DNA of 7,878 bases from JADHTT01 sp964633845 (lineage in GTDB: Bacteria > Campylobacterota > Campylobacteria > Campylobacterales > Arcobacteraceae). Position numbers and translations under genes: made by a program. The stretch lies in assembly GCA_964633845.1 (NCBI GenBank), contig CAZWLA010000053.1, positions 1 through 7,878 on the forward strand, given 5' to 3'. The notes beneath the pieces were generated by a model that saw only the letters and a program-made list of their open reading frames with translations, did no database searches and was not told where the DNA came from. This document shows positions 1 to 5,891 of the stretch, piece after piece (position 1 is the first letter of the stretch; each line of letters opens with the position of its first letter).

Positions 1-95
1 ATAGAAGGGTCATCTTTAAATTTGCCTAGATTAACATATTCATACCCAAAAAGATTGGATATAGATATAAGTATAATAAATATTAAATTTTTCAT
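1..95 (-). CDS. N-terminus of an exported protein (partial, runs off the left edge)
   Basis: An ATG at 93-95 on the minus strand opens a frame that stays open to the window edge (31 codons). The start reads MKNLIFIILISISNLFGYEY: a lysine followed by about 15 hydrophobic residues, which is a typical signal peptide, perhaps cleaved near G17-Y18. The following residues (VNLGKFKDDPS) are not diagnostic, so the family is not recognised. It begins 13 nt after the stop codon of the YqaA-type gene and reads the same way, so the two are probably co-transcribed. No strong Shine-Dalgarno is visible in the short AT-rich spacer. The function is unknown. The signal peptide and the open frame are seen; export is inferred. 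Confidence 0.6.
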   Translation of the reverse strand, partial: MKNLIFIILISISNLFGYEYVNLGKFKDDPS

Positions 96-108
96 AATAA
101 TATTATAG

Positions 109-516
109 TTAAATTAATAGTATTAAAACTAAATATCTTAAAAATTTTGCAAGAATTACAAGAAAGATAAACTTTTTAATATCATATTTTAAAACACCTG
201 CAATAAGTGTAATAGGGTCACCAATAATAGGCATCCAAGATAAAAGTATAGCAAAGCCACCATATTTATCAAAATATGTTTTTATTTTTAAAATTTTTTG
301 CTCTTTGAGATAATTTTTTTCTACTAAATATTCTTCACCTTTTAATCCAATATAGTAGTTTAGAAGTGAACCAAGTGAGTTTCCTATAGTAGCTACTAGT
401 AAAAGTAAGTAAATATTATATCCCTCTTTAATATCATATATAAGTAGTGCTTCACTCCCAAGAGGAATTAATGTAGCAGATGCAAAAGCAGAGATAAATA
501 ATATTAAATAAACCAT
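109..516 (-). CDS. yqaA: YqaA-type DedA/SNARE-associated family inner-membrane protein
   Basis: This 135-aa protein is almost entirely hydrophobic, with membrane segments at about 1-20, 34-57, 87-108 and 113-135. Two motifs match E. coli YqaA as I remember it: ATLIPLGSEALL near residue 14, and the stretch LLSWMPIIGDPITLIAG in the second half, preceded by a KYGG turn. The GNSLGSLLNYYIG stretch near residue 45 also fits. Length is normal for the YqaA branch, which is shorter than the roughly 200-aa classical DedA proteins. DedA relatives act in lipid (undecaprenyl phosphate or phospholipid) translocation and envelope homeostasis, but the YqaA branch has no firmly assigned substrate. It is transcribed divergently from the rubredoxin operon; the ATG at 514-516 gives a hydrophobic N-terminus at the usual distance from the SE motif. 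A weak TATGAT lies only 6 nt upstream. Confidence 0.85.
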   Translation of the reverse strand: MVYLILFISAFASATLIPLGSEALLIYDIKEGYNIYLLLLVATIGNSLGSLLNYYIGLKGEEYLVEKNYLKEQKILKIKTYFDKYGGFAILLSWMPIIGDPITLIAGVLKYDIKKFIFLVILAKFLRYLVLILLI

Positions 517-540
517 CTTAGAATCATACTTATTAGTAGA

Positions 541-598
541 TTAAATAGCATTAAAACAAGAGTAGTATATAATACTTTAATAAAGATAAGGAGTGATT
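541..598 (+). promoter_or_regulatory. Promoter and ribosome-binding site of the rubredoxin operon
   Basis: A perfect TATAAT lies at 568-573. The position 17 nt upstream (545-550, ATAGCA) is a poor -35, which is common in Campylobacterota, where the -35 is often replaced by AT-rich periodicity. Transcription would start near 580. A strong AAGGAG at 588-593 sits 5 nt before the ATG at 599. The leftward yqaA-type gene starts at 516, so 517-598 is a short divergent control region. Confidence 0.6.
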
Positions 599-763
599 AT
601 GAAAAGATATGAATGTCCAGATTGTGGTTATATTTATGATCCAGAAATTGGTGACGAGGAAAATGGTATAGCAGTAGGTACAAGTTTTGATGATTTACCA
701 GAAGATTGGGTTTGTCCAGATTGTGGTTTAGGAAAAGAAGATTTTGAGGTAATAGATGAGTAA
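599..763 (+). CDS. Rubredoxin
   Basis: This 54-aa protein is a complete classical rubredoxin, a cytoplasmic one-electron carrier with a single Fe(Cys)4 centre. The ligands are C6-P-D-C9-G and C39-P-D-C42-G, matching the CxxCG...CPxCG pattern. The aromatic and structural residues of the fold are present: Y4, Y11, Y13-D14-P15, F30, L33-P34, W37 and F49. The protein is acidic, as usual. Its start is set by an AAGGAG 5 nt upstream. It overlaps the next gene by 8 nt (ATG of the synthase at 756, TAA at 761), and the Shine-Dalgarno of that gene (GAGGT, 746-750) lies inside its last codons, so translation is probably coupled. Partners in related bacteria include rubrerythrin-type peroxide reductases and oxygen-detoxifying flavoproteins; none is encoded here, so its own partner is unknown. 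Confidence 0.96.
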   Translation: MKRYECPDCGYIYDPEIGDEENGIAVGTSFDDLPEDWVCPDCGLGKEDFEVIDE

Positions 764-1958
764 AAAAGGCTTACTAATTATTGGTGCTGGTGGAGTATCT
801 ACTGTTGCTACTTTAAAATGTGCTATGAATATTGATACATTTGAACATATTACATTAGCAAGTCGTACACTTTCTAAATGTGTAAAAATTAAAAAAATGA
901 TAAAAGAAAAGATTGATGTTGATATTGATGTGGCAATGATAGATGCTGATGACACTGAAAATATTATTAAAATTATTAAAAAGACTAATTGTAAAGTTGT
1001 TTTAAATGTAGCATTGCCTTACCAAGATCTTACTATTATGGATGCATGTAGTGCAACTGGAACTCACTATATTGATACAGCAAATTATGAGCATCCAGAT
1101 GAAGCAAAATTTGAATATAAAGAGCAATGGGCTAGAAATGATGACTTTGAAAAAGAGAATTTAACAGCACTACTTGGAAGTGGTTTTGATCCAGGGGTTA
1201 CTGGTGTATTTGTAAAACATATTGAACAAAATTATCTAGATACTATTGAGTACATTGATATTATGGATTGTAATGCTGGTGATCATGGATATCCTTTTGC
1301 TACAAACTTTAATCCTGAGATTAATTTAAGAGAAGTTTCTGCAAATGGTAGGTATTGGGAAGATGGTAAATGGATCGAGACAAAACCACTTGAAATTAGA
1401 GTAGATCATGATTATCCAGAAGTTGGTGTTAAGCCATCATATTTACTATATCATGAGGAGTTAGAAAGTCTATCTAAAAATATAAAGGGTCTAAAAAGAA
1501 TTAGATTTTTTATGACCTTTGGAGATTCTTATATAGCTCATATGAATTGTTTACAAAATGTAGGGATGTTAGGTATTGAGCCAGTTGAACATAATGGGAT
1601 GATGATTACTCCTATTGAGTTTTTATCTACGTTACTTCCTGATCCTGCTTCCTTAGGACCTAGAACACACGGTAAAACAAATATAGGTTGTATTTGTGAA
1701 GGTATTAAAGATGGTGTGCGAAAAAAGTATTATATTTATAATATTTGTGATCATCAAGAATGTTATAAAGAGACAACAGCACAAGCTGTATCATATACTA
1801 CAGGGGTTCCAGCTATGATTGGAAGTAAGTTAATTTATAATGGTATATGGGATTTAAAAGGTGCTAGAAATGTAGAAGAATATGATTCTAAGCCTTTTTT
1901 AGATGAGATGATGACTCAAGGATTACCTTGGAAAGTAATAGAGATGGATATTGAATAA
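756..1958 (+). CDS. Carboxynorspermidine/carboxyspermidine synthase (saccharopine dehydrogenase family)
   Basis: This 400-aa cytoplasmic enzyme belongs to the saccharopine dehydrogenase-like family. It starts with a Rossmann dinucleotide-binding motif (LLIIGAGGVSTV, residues 6-17) and carries the conserved GSGFDPGVTG block around residue 143. Other recognisable blocks are HYIDTANYE, the NCLQNVGMLG stretch and the C-terminal TTGVPAMIGSKL. Length and blocks match the carboxy(nor)spermidine synthases of Vibrio and Campylobacter rather than fungal saccharopine reductase. The reaction is NADPH-dependent reductive condensation of L-aspartate semialdehyde with putrescine (or 1,3-diaminopropane) to carboxyspermidine (or carboxynorspermidine). 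Family knowledge says a PLP-dependent decarboxylase (NspC) then makes spermidine; it is not in this window. A GAGGT 5 nt before the ATG supports the start. It overlaps both neighbours by 8 nt. Confidence 0.93.
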   Translation: MSKKGLLIIGAGGVSTVATLKCAMNIDTFEHITLASRTLSKCVKIKKMIKEKIDVDIDVAMIDADDTENIIKIIKKTNCKVVLNVALPYQDLTIMDACSATGTHYIDTANYEHPDEAKFEYKEQWARNDDFEKENLTALLGSGFDPGVTGVFVKHIEQNYLDTIEYIDIMDCNAGDHGYPFATNFNPEINLREVSANGRYWEDGKWIETKPLEIRVDHDYPEVGVKPSYLLYHEELESLSKNIKGLKRIRFFMTFGDSYIAHMNCLQNVGMLGIEPVEHNGMMITPIEFLSTLLPDPASLGPRTHGKTNIGCICEGIKDGVRKKYYIYNICDHQECYKETTAQAVSYTTGVPAMIGSKLIYNGIWDLKGARNVEEYDSKPFLDEMMTQGLPWKVIEMDIE

Positions 1959-2739
1959 AATATATAAACTTATATCATGGAATGTAAATGGTATACGAGC
2001 TGTAGATAAAAAAGAAGCTTTAAAGTGGATAGATGATGCTAGTGTTGATTTTTTAGGACTACAAGAAACTAAGTCACAAATTGAACAAATTCCAGAAACT
2101 ATATTTGAAAAAACTTATAATAATTTAACAGGATCTCAAAGTGCAATAAAGGGTCGTTCTGGTACGGCACTTTTTTCAGATATAGATTTGCAGTTTGAGT
2201 GTACATGTCCAAGTGTTGATATTTTAGATGAAGGTAGAATAAATGAAATCCACTTTAAATTAAAAGATAAAGAGATAGCATTATTTAATGTATATTTTCC
2301 AAATGGTCAAAGTAAAGAGGAGCGATTAGCTTATAAAATGGAGTTTTATGATAGATTTTTGGAGCATTGCGAAAGTCTAAAGAAAGATGGAAAATCTATA
2401 ATTGTTTGCGGAGATGTAAATACAGCTCATCATCCAATAGACCTAGCACGACCAAAAGCAAATGAAAAAACTTCAGGATTCTTACCAATGGAGAGAGAAT
2501 GGATGGATAAATTTATTTCTCATGGTTATATCGATACATTTAGACATATTAATCCTACTAAAGCAGATTCTTACTCATGGTGGTCATATAGGGCAGGGGC
2601 AAGAGGAAATAATGTAGGATGGAGAATTGATTATTTTTATGTAAGTAAAGATTTAAAAGATATGATTCATGATGCTTATATCTTAAGTGATATTATGGGA
2701 AGTGATCATTGTCCAATTGCCTTAGAACTTAAAATATAA
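1951..2739 (+). CDS. xth: Exodeoxyribonuclease III / class II AP endonuclease
   Basis: This 262-aa enzyme cleaves DNA 5' of abasic sites and degrades 3' ends in base-excision repair. All catalytic positions of the ExoIII/APE1 fold are visible: N11 in SWNVNGIRA, E39 in LQETK, Y115 in NVYFPNG, D155 and N157 in GDVNTAH, D227 in GWRIDYFYV, and D252-H253 in GSDHCPIAL. The frame has no ATG ahead of the conserved N-terminus, so the start is the TTG at 1951. This gives a protein beginning only five residues before the LISWN block, as expected; a GAGATGG-like Shine-Dalgarno precedes it. The TTG lies inside the last codons of the synthase (8-nt overlap), so it is probably translationally coupled to it. 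It ends 14 nt from the stop of the convergent transporter gene. Confidence 0.96.
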   Translation: MNKIYKLISWNVNGIRAVDKKEALKWIDDASVDFLGLQETKSQIEQIPETIFEKTYNNLTGSQSAIKGRSGTALFSDIDLQFECTCPSVDILDEGRINEIHFKLKDKEIALFNVYFPNGQSKEERLAYKMEFYDRFLEHCESLKKDGKSIIVCGDVNTAHHPIDLARPKANEKTSGFLPMEREWMDKFISHGYIDTFRHINPTKADSYSWWSYRAGARGNNVGWRIDYFYVSKDLKDMIHDAYILSDIMGSDHCPIALELKI

Positions 2740-2762
2740 AAATATTTAAACCATTAAAATGG
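2740..2762 (-). terminator. Possible weak terminator at the convergent gene ends
   Basis: Only 14 nt separate the stops of the exonuclease and transporter genes. The dyad CCATTAAAATGG (2751-2762) can form a 4-5 bp stem. Read leftward it is followed by a T-rich run across 2747-2734, so it could act as a weak terminator for the minus-strand pair. The stem is short and A/T-rich and includes the transporter stop codon, so this is a tentative call. No equivalent is seen for the plus strand. Confidence 0.25.
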
Positions 2763-3530
2763 ACGACCCATCTCTTGTGGAGCAAATAAGCTTGGAGCAT
2801 TTATACTAAATAGAAAAATACCTAAAAGTATAATGAAAATAGCACCAAGCATTTCTAGTAAATACCCTTTTGTTTTTAAGTAGCTTCCAGTTTTTGATGA
2901 TGCATAGCTAGTTAAGATTCCAGCTAGTGAAATAGTAAAACCCATACCTAAACTCATTACTATAGCTGATAAAATTCCAAGATATAAATTACCAGTACTT
3001 ATACAAAATAAAACTATACTCATAACTCCAGGACATGGGACTATTCCAGCAGAAAAAGCTACAGCATATTCTGACTTTTCTTTTGAAAAATCGGTTTGTT
3101 CTTTTTCTTTTTTTGCTTTTATTGCTTTTATAAATAAGTAAATTCCAACTGCTATAATCATTACAGCTGATATTACCATGGAGATATTGCTAAGTTCTTT
3201 AAATGATTTAGAAAAAAGTCCTTCTAAAATAAAGTAAACAATAAAGGTAATACTCAAAGCTGAAAGAGCATGTACAATAGAGATAAGGTATCCTAGTTTT
3301 ATAGCTTTTTTGTAGCTACCACCTCGAGATAAAAAATAAAATGAAACCAATGCTTTACCGTGACCTGGACCTGCTGCATGAACCAAACCATATATAAATG
3401 CAATTGCTAGCACTACCATAGCAGCACTTAAACCATTTTCATTTACAGCTTTTATATATGAAGCAATTGAGCTATTTATATAATACTGCCAACTTACAAT
3501 TTGGCTAATAAATTCGTTATATAGGTTCAT
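2754..3530 (-). CDS. NicO/RcnA-family nickel/cobalt transporter
   Basis: This 258-aa inner-membrane protein has about six hydrophobic segments (roughly 34-52, 79-103, 115-137, 156-175, 178-205 and 228-249). The family signature is clear: H51-A-A-G-P-G-H57-G-K in an early membrane helix, H87 in SIVHALS, and GIVPCPG at 162-168. RcnA-type proteins move Ni2+ and Co2+, mostly outward. The loop at 136-152 is rich in Lys and Glu but lacks the long His-rich stretch of E. coli RcnA, so metal and direction cannot be read from sequence. It overlaps the DUF1007 gene upstream by ATGA (3527-3530), and an AAGGA ends 6 nt before its ATG. The DUF1007-NicO pairing recurs in proteobacteria, which supports a shared metal-handling task. 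Confidence 0.9.
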   Translation of the reverse strand: MNLYNEFISQIVSWQYYINSSIASYIKAVNENGLSAAMVVLAIAFIYGLVHAAGPGHGKALVSFYFLSRGGSYKKAIKLGYLISIVHALSALSITFIVYFILEGLFSKSFKELSNISMVISAVMIIAVGIYLFIKAIKAKKEKEQTDFSKEKSEYAVAFSAGIVPCPGVMSIVLFCISTGNLYLGILSAIVMSLGMGFTISLAGILTSYASSKTGSYLKTKGYLLEMLGAIFIILLGIFLFSINAPSLFAPQEMGRPF

Positions 3531-4066
3531 AGAAGTTCCTTATTTAACATAGCAAAGCCAAAGTATCTTTCATTGTAAACTCTTCTAATACTAAAGTTTA
3601 AGTTTTTATTTAAAGGCTCTACAAATGATTTTTTTAGGATAAAAGAGATGTAGTTATTTTTATAGTGAAAGAGAAGCATACTATCTTTTACTTCAAAATT
3701 ACAAATAAGGTCAAATGTATACACTACTCTTCCGTCTTTATCTATAGTAACGACAAAATTATCTAACTTTTGTATCTTTACATTTTTGTCATTTTCTCTT
3801 ATTTTTAAGTAATAGTTATGTCTTTTAAATGTTTTCATTGCACTTTTTTTTACTTTAGATGCCTCTTTTTTATTAAATAGATTGTCATTATTTTTATCAA
3901 AATCCATTAAAAGCATAGATGAAGTGATCTGATCAAATTTCCATTGTAAACTAAGTGAAGTTGCTTTAGTATTTTTGATATTTATTTTAGGATAAATATC
4001 AATAAAAACGTGAGGATGTGCAAATAAATAAATGTTTGTAAGTAAAAAAGTTATTAATAATTTCAT
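3527..4066 (-). CDS. DUF1007 periplasmic protein with an EF-hand-like loop, paired with the NicO transporter
   Basis: This 179-aa protein starts with a short signal peptide (MKLLITFLLTNIYLFA) followed directly by HPHVFID, the hallmark of DUF1007 proteins. Cleavage after A16 would leave His-Pro-His at the mature N-terminus, a possible metal ligand. A canonical EF-hand-like loop runs from D57 to E68 (ligand positions D57, N59, D61, N65 and E68, with the usual Gly at loop position 6 replaced by N62), preceded by the FDQITSSMLL helix. The remainder looks like beta-strand-rich sequence with no catalytic motif. It is the first gene of a leftward pair with the NicO transporter, overlapping it by ATGA. 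The likely role is a periplasmic partner of that transporter; the metal is inferred from the partner. A weak TTGGAA lies before the ATG. Confidence 0.88.
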   Translation of the reverse strand: MKLLITFLLTNIYLFAHPHVFIDIYPKINIKNTKATSLSLQWKFDQITSSMLLMDFDKNNDNLFNKKEASKVKKSAMKTFKRHNYYLKIRENDKNVKIQKLDNFVVTIDKDGRVVYTFDLICNFEVKDSMLLFHYKNNYISFILKKSFVEPLNKNLNFSIRRVYNERYFGFAMLNKELL

Positions 4067-4307
4067 TTTATTCCAAGTTTTTTATTTTTAAAGGAGTCCT
4101 TGATGGTATTTTACCAAAATTAAAATCCTAAAGTTTTATATCCAAATATAATAAAATATTATCTAATAAACTCTTAAGGTTTGCCATCTAAAAAAATTAA
4201 ATAGCCATTGACAGCTCTTAAAAACTCTACTAAAACTATAAAGATGAAGTTTTAAATAAAAATGAAGATTTTACAAATAACATTCACTAGAAGTGATACA
4301 CCAGTCC

Positions 4308-4336
4308 TTGAAATTTAATATATATTGCATTATAAT
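4308..4336 (+). promoter_or_regulatory. Sigma70-type promoter of the CPXCG-MoxR-Bat operon
   Basis: TTGAAA (4308-4313) and TATAAT (4331-4336) are separated by exactly 17 nt, the best promoter match in the window. Transcription would begin near 4343, giving a leader of about 60 nt before the ATG at 4402. The next genes on this strand are joined without gaps, so this is probably the main promoter of the whole operon. Confidence 0.65.
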
Positions 4337-4343
4337 AACCATT

Positions 4344-4375
4344 CAATTCAGAGGCAAATTTGCACCAAATTGGTG
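4344..4375 (+). repeat. Helically phased CAA(A)TT repeat with two abutting dyads (operator-like)
   Basis: CAATT at 4344, CAAATT at 4355 and CAAATT at 4366 are spaced by exactly 11 bp, about one helical turn. The second unit is the core of a perfect palindrome, GCAAATTTGC (4354-4363). The third is the core of CACCAA-A-TTGGTG (4363-4375). The two dyads share one base. They fall just downstream of the predicted start near 4343, a position where a bound repressor would block transcription. In RNA they could form only short stems. The pattern is seen directly; the regulatory role is inferred, and I cannot name the binding protein. Confidence 0.45.
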
Positions 4376-4401
4376 AAATAATTTAAAAGGTACAGGTAAA
4401 T

Positions 4402-4590
4402 ATGATAGAGCATTTTTTTACATGCCCTTATTGTTGGGAAAGGATATCAATGCTTTTAGATCCTGATATGTCAGGCGAAGAGTACATTGAAGATTGTGAA
4501 GTGTGTTGTAGACCAATAGTGATTAATCAAGTGAACAATGATGGCTTTGTAGAAAGCTTTTCATATTGTGCTATAGAAGGAAATAGTTAG
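4402..4590 (+). CDS. CPXCG motif-containing Cys-rich small protein
   Basis: This 62-aa acidic protein has two Cys pairs spaced like a zinc ribbon: C8-P-Y-C11 and C32-E-V-C35, plus C36 and C56. The N-terminus (EHFFTCPYCWERISMLLDP) and the EDCEVCCRPI block match the CPXCG Cys-rich family; the Trp after the first pair is common there. No signal peptide or membrane segment is present, so it should be cytoplasmic. Its role is unknown; metal binding is inferred from the Cys pattern. An AGG at 4394-4396 lies 5 nt before the ATG. Its stop (4588-4590) directly abuts the moxR ATG, and the moxR Shine-Dalgarno (AAGGAAA, 4578-4584) lies inside it, so it is first in the operon and probably coupled to moxR. 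Confidence 0.85.
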   Translation: MIEHFFTCPYCWERISMLLDPDMSGEEYIEDCEVCCRPIVINQVNNDGFVESFSYCAIEGNS

Positions 4591-5069
4591 ATGATTCAAA
4601 ATATTAAAAATGAGATAAAAAAAGTAATAGTTGGTCAAGATGAATTGATTGATAGTATGATTGTAGCACTTTTAAGTGATGGACATATTTTAGTTGAAGG
4701 TGTTCCTGGTGTTGCTAAAACAACTGCTGTTAAATCTATGAGTGAGTGTTTGGGATTAAACTTTAAAAGAATTCAATTTACACCNNNNNNNNNNNNNNNN
4801 NNNNNNNNNNNNNNNNNNNNNNNNNNNNNNNNNNNNNNNNNNNNNNNNNNNNNNNNNNNNNNNNNNNNNNNNNNNNNNNNNNNNTATATAAAGCTTGTAA
4901 GGCATATGCATTTATAAATGGAAAAGATTTTGTAACGCCTTATGATATTGCAAAAGTATCATTTTTAGTATTAAGACATAGGTTGATACTTACATATGAA
5001 GCCCAAGCAGAAAATATAAGTAGTGATGATATTATTAAAAAGATATTAGAAAAAATACCTACACCATAA
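4591..5069 (+). CDS. moxR: MoxR-family AAA+ ATPase (interrupted by an assembly gap)
   Basis: Both ends of a MoxR ATPase are present around a run of N. The N-terminal 65 residues contain VIVGQDELID (12-21) and the Walker A loop GVPGVAKT (37-44), then RIQFTP, where the family continues with the DLLPSDI block. After the gap, in the frame starting at 4887, come 60 residues ending at TAA 5067-5069; they include the family's ARxxAxxxGRDxVTP-like segment (here KAYAFINGKDFVTP), VLRHRLILTYEA and a C-terminal KIPTP. Walker B, sensor 1 and the arginine finger fall in the gap and cannot be judged. MoxR proteins usually have about 310-330 residues, so roughly 190 are missing. They act as chaperone-like ATPases on VWA-protein-linked targets. 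Its stop overlaps the DUF58 start (TAATG). Confidence 0.9.
4785..4884. other. Assembly gap of 100 N inside moxR
   Basis: Exactly 100 N separate the two moxR parts, the conventional placeholder for a gap of unknown size. The frames do not join at 100 nt: 194 coding bases precede the gap, and 2 bases precede the next full codon, so an intact gene needs a gap length that leaves remainder 2 on division by 3. From the family length, the true gap is probably near 570 bp. Confidence 0.95.
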
Positions 5070-5890
5070 TGTCTAAAAAGCTTTTATTAAAATCTAAAAG
5101 AAATTTATTTTTAAATACATCTGGAGAGCATGTATCAGTTTTTAATGGTGATGGGATTGATTTTAAAGAGATTAGAGAATATGATAGTGGAGACGATATT
5201 CGTCATGTAAACTGGAAAGTTACAGCACGAAGTGGTACTCCCAGTGTTAATATATTTAATGAAGATAAGCAATTAAATATTGTACTTGTTTATTTAAACT
5301 CTGGAAGTATACATTTTGGAAGTGCTAGAAGTAAGCAGGATACCATGATAGAGTCTTTAGCTATATTAGGAAATACAGCACTAAATAAAAATGATCTATT
5401 AACATCTGTATTTTTTAGTCAAGATGAAGATAAGTTTTTTAAAGCTACAAGAAAGCCTAAAATTATAGATATGATGATTGATGCAGCATATGATTTGAAG
5501 CCAATTGGTAACACAATAGATTATAAAAAATTAGAATTTTATCTATTAAATAAAATTAAACAAAAATCACTTATATTTATTATTGGAGATTTTTTAGATA
5601 TTGCCCAATTTAAACTACTATCTAAAAAACATGAATTATTATGTGTAGTAGTAAGAGATAGATTAGAAGAAGATCTAAAACTTACAGGTGAGTTTAATTT
5701 TGTTGATACATCATCTATGGATGAATCTACAGTCTATTTAGATGATAGTAGTATTGAAAGATATAATAATTTAATGATAGAACATGATAAAGAATTATTT
5801 TATAACTTTAGAAAATCAAGAATAAGATATAAAAAAATATATACCAATGATGATGTAATAAAACAATTGCAGGTATTGGTAAAGAGATAG
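5069..5890 (+). CDS. DUF58 domain protein of the MoxR/Bat operon
   Basis: This 273-aa protein has no membrane segment or signal peptide and should be cytoplasmic or associated with the membrane through partners. The DUF58 signature is complete near the N-terminus: the stretch from F32 to R54 reads FKEIREYDSGDDIRHVNW followed by KVTAR. The C-terminal half has alternating hydrophobic strands (LNIVLVYLN, SLIFIIGDF, LLCVVVRD) like a degenerate VWA fold, as known for the family, and DLKPIGNTIDYKKL in between. It starts by one-base overlap with moxR (TAATG) and ends one base before the next ATG. In MoxR systems this protein accompanies the ATPase and the VWA proteins; its exact task is not established. 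Length is normal for the short, soluble DUF58 type. Confidence 0.93.
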   Translation: MSKKLLLKSKRNLFLNTSGEHVSVFNGDGIDFKEIREYDSGDDIRHVNWKVTARSGTPSVNIFNEDKQLNIVLVYLNSGSIHFGSARSKQDTMIESLAILGNTALNKNDLLTSVFFSQDEDKFFKATRKPKIIDMMIDAAYDLKPIGNTIDYKKLEFYLLNKIKQKSLIFIIGDFLDIAQFKLLSKKHELLCVVVRDRLEEDLKLTGEFNFVDTSSMDESTVYLDDSSIERYNNLMIEHDKELFYNFRKSRIRYKKIYTNDDVIKQLQVLVKR

Positions 5891-5891
5891 T

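Larger units (their letters stand above)
4067..4401. other. 335-bp divergent intergenic region
   Basis: No credible gene is found here on either strand; the frames are short and stop-rich. Beside the leftward pair are two adjacent dyads: AAGGA-G-TCCTT (4091-4101) and TGGTA-TTT-TACCA (4104-4116). Both lie 25-50 nt upstream of the DUF1007 start, so in its leader or core promoter; the leftward strand has TAAAAT inside the second dyad and TATAAA at 4140-4135 as possible -10 elements. A further AT dyad, ATAATA-AAA-TATTAT, lies at 4148-4162. A perfect TTGACA at 4208-4213 faces right, but its best -10 at 17 nt is only TAAAAC (4231-4236). The right end holds the promoter and the phased repeat described separately. 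Confidence 0.6.

Noticed and set aside
728..955. 75-aa minus-strand frame
   Set aside because: It lies antisense to the rubredoxin end and the start of the synthase, both certain genes; it has no recognisable domain.
4103..4123. AAGGAG followed by an ATG, suggesting a small plus-strand gene
   Set aside because: The frame stops after six codons, and the AAGGAG is one arm of a dyad.
4208..4236. Perfect TTGACA as a second rightward promoter
   Set aside because: The best -10 at a 17-nt spacing is TAAAAC, and a much better promoter lies at 4308-4336; kept only as a note in the intergenic entry.
4067..4401. Decayed gene, CRISPR array or RNA gene in the intergenic region
   Set aside because: No spaced repeat units of CRISPR length, no tRNA-like cloverleaf, and no frame resembling a known protein were seen.
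4429..4440. Trp after the first CPxC pair of the Cys-rich protein as a lost glycine
   Set aside because: As I recall, the CPYCWE form is common in this family, so it is not a defect.
4591..4917. 108-aa frame read straight through the N run
   Set aside because: The residues after the gap (YIKLVRHMHL) come from the wrong frame; the true C-terminal MoxR frame starts at 4887 and ends at 5069.
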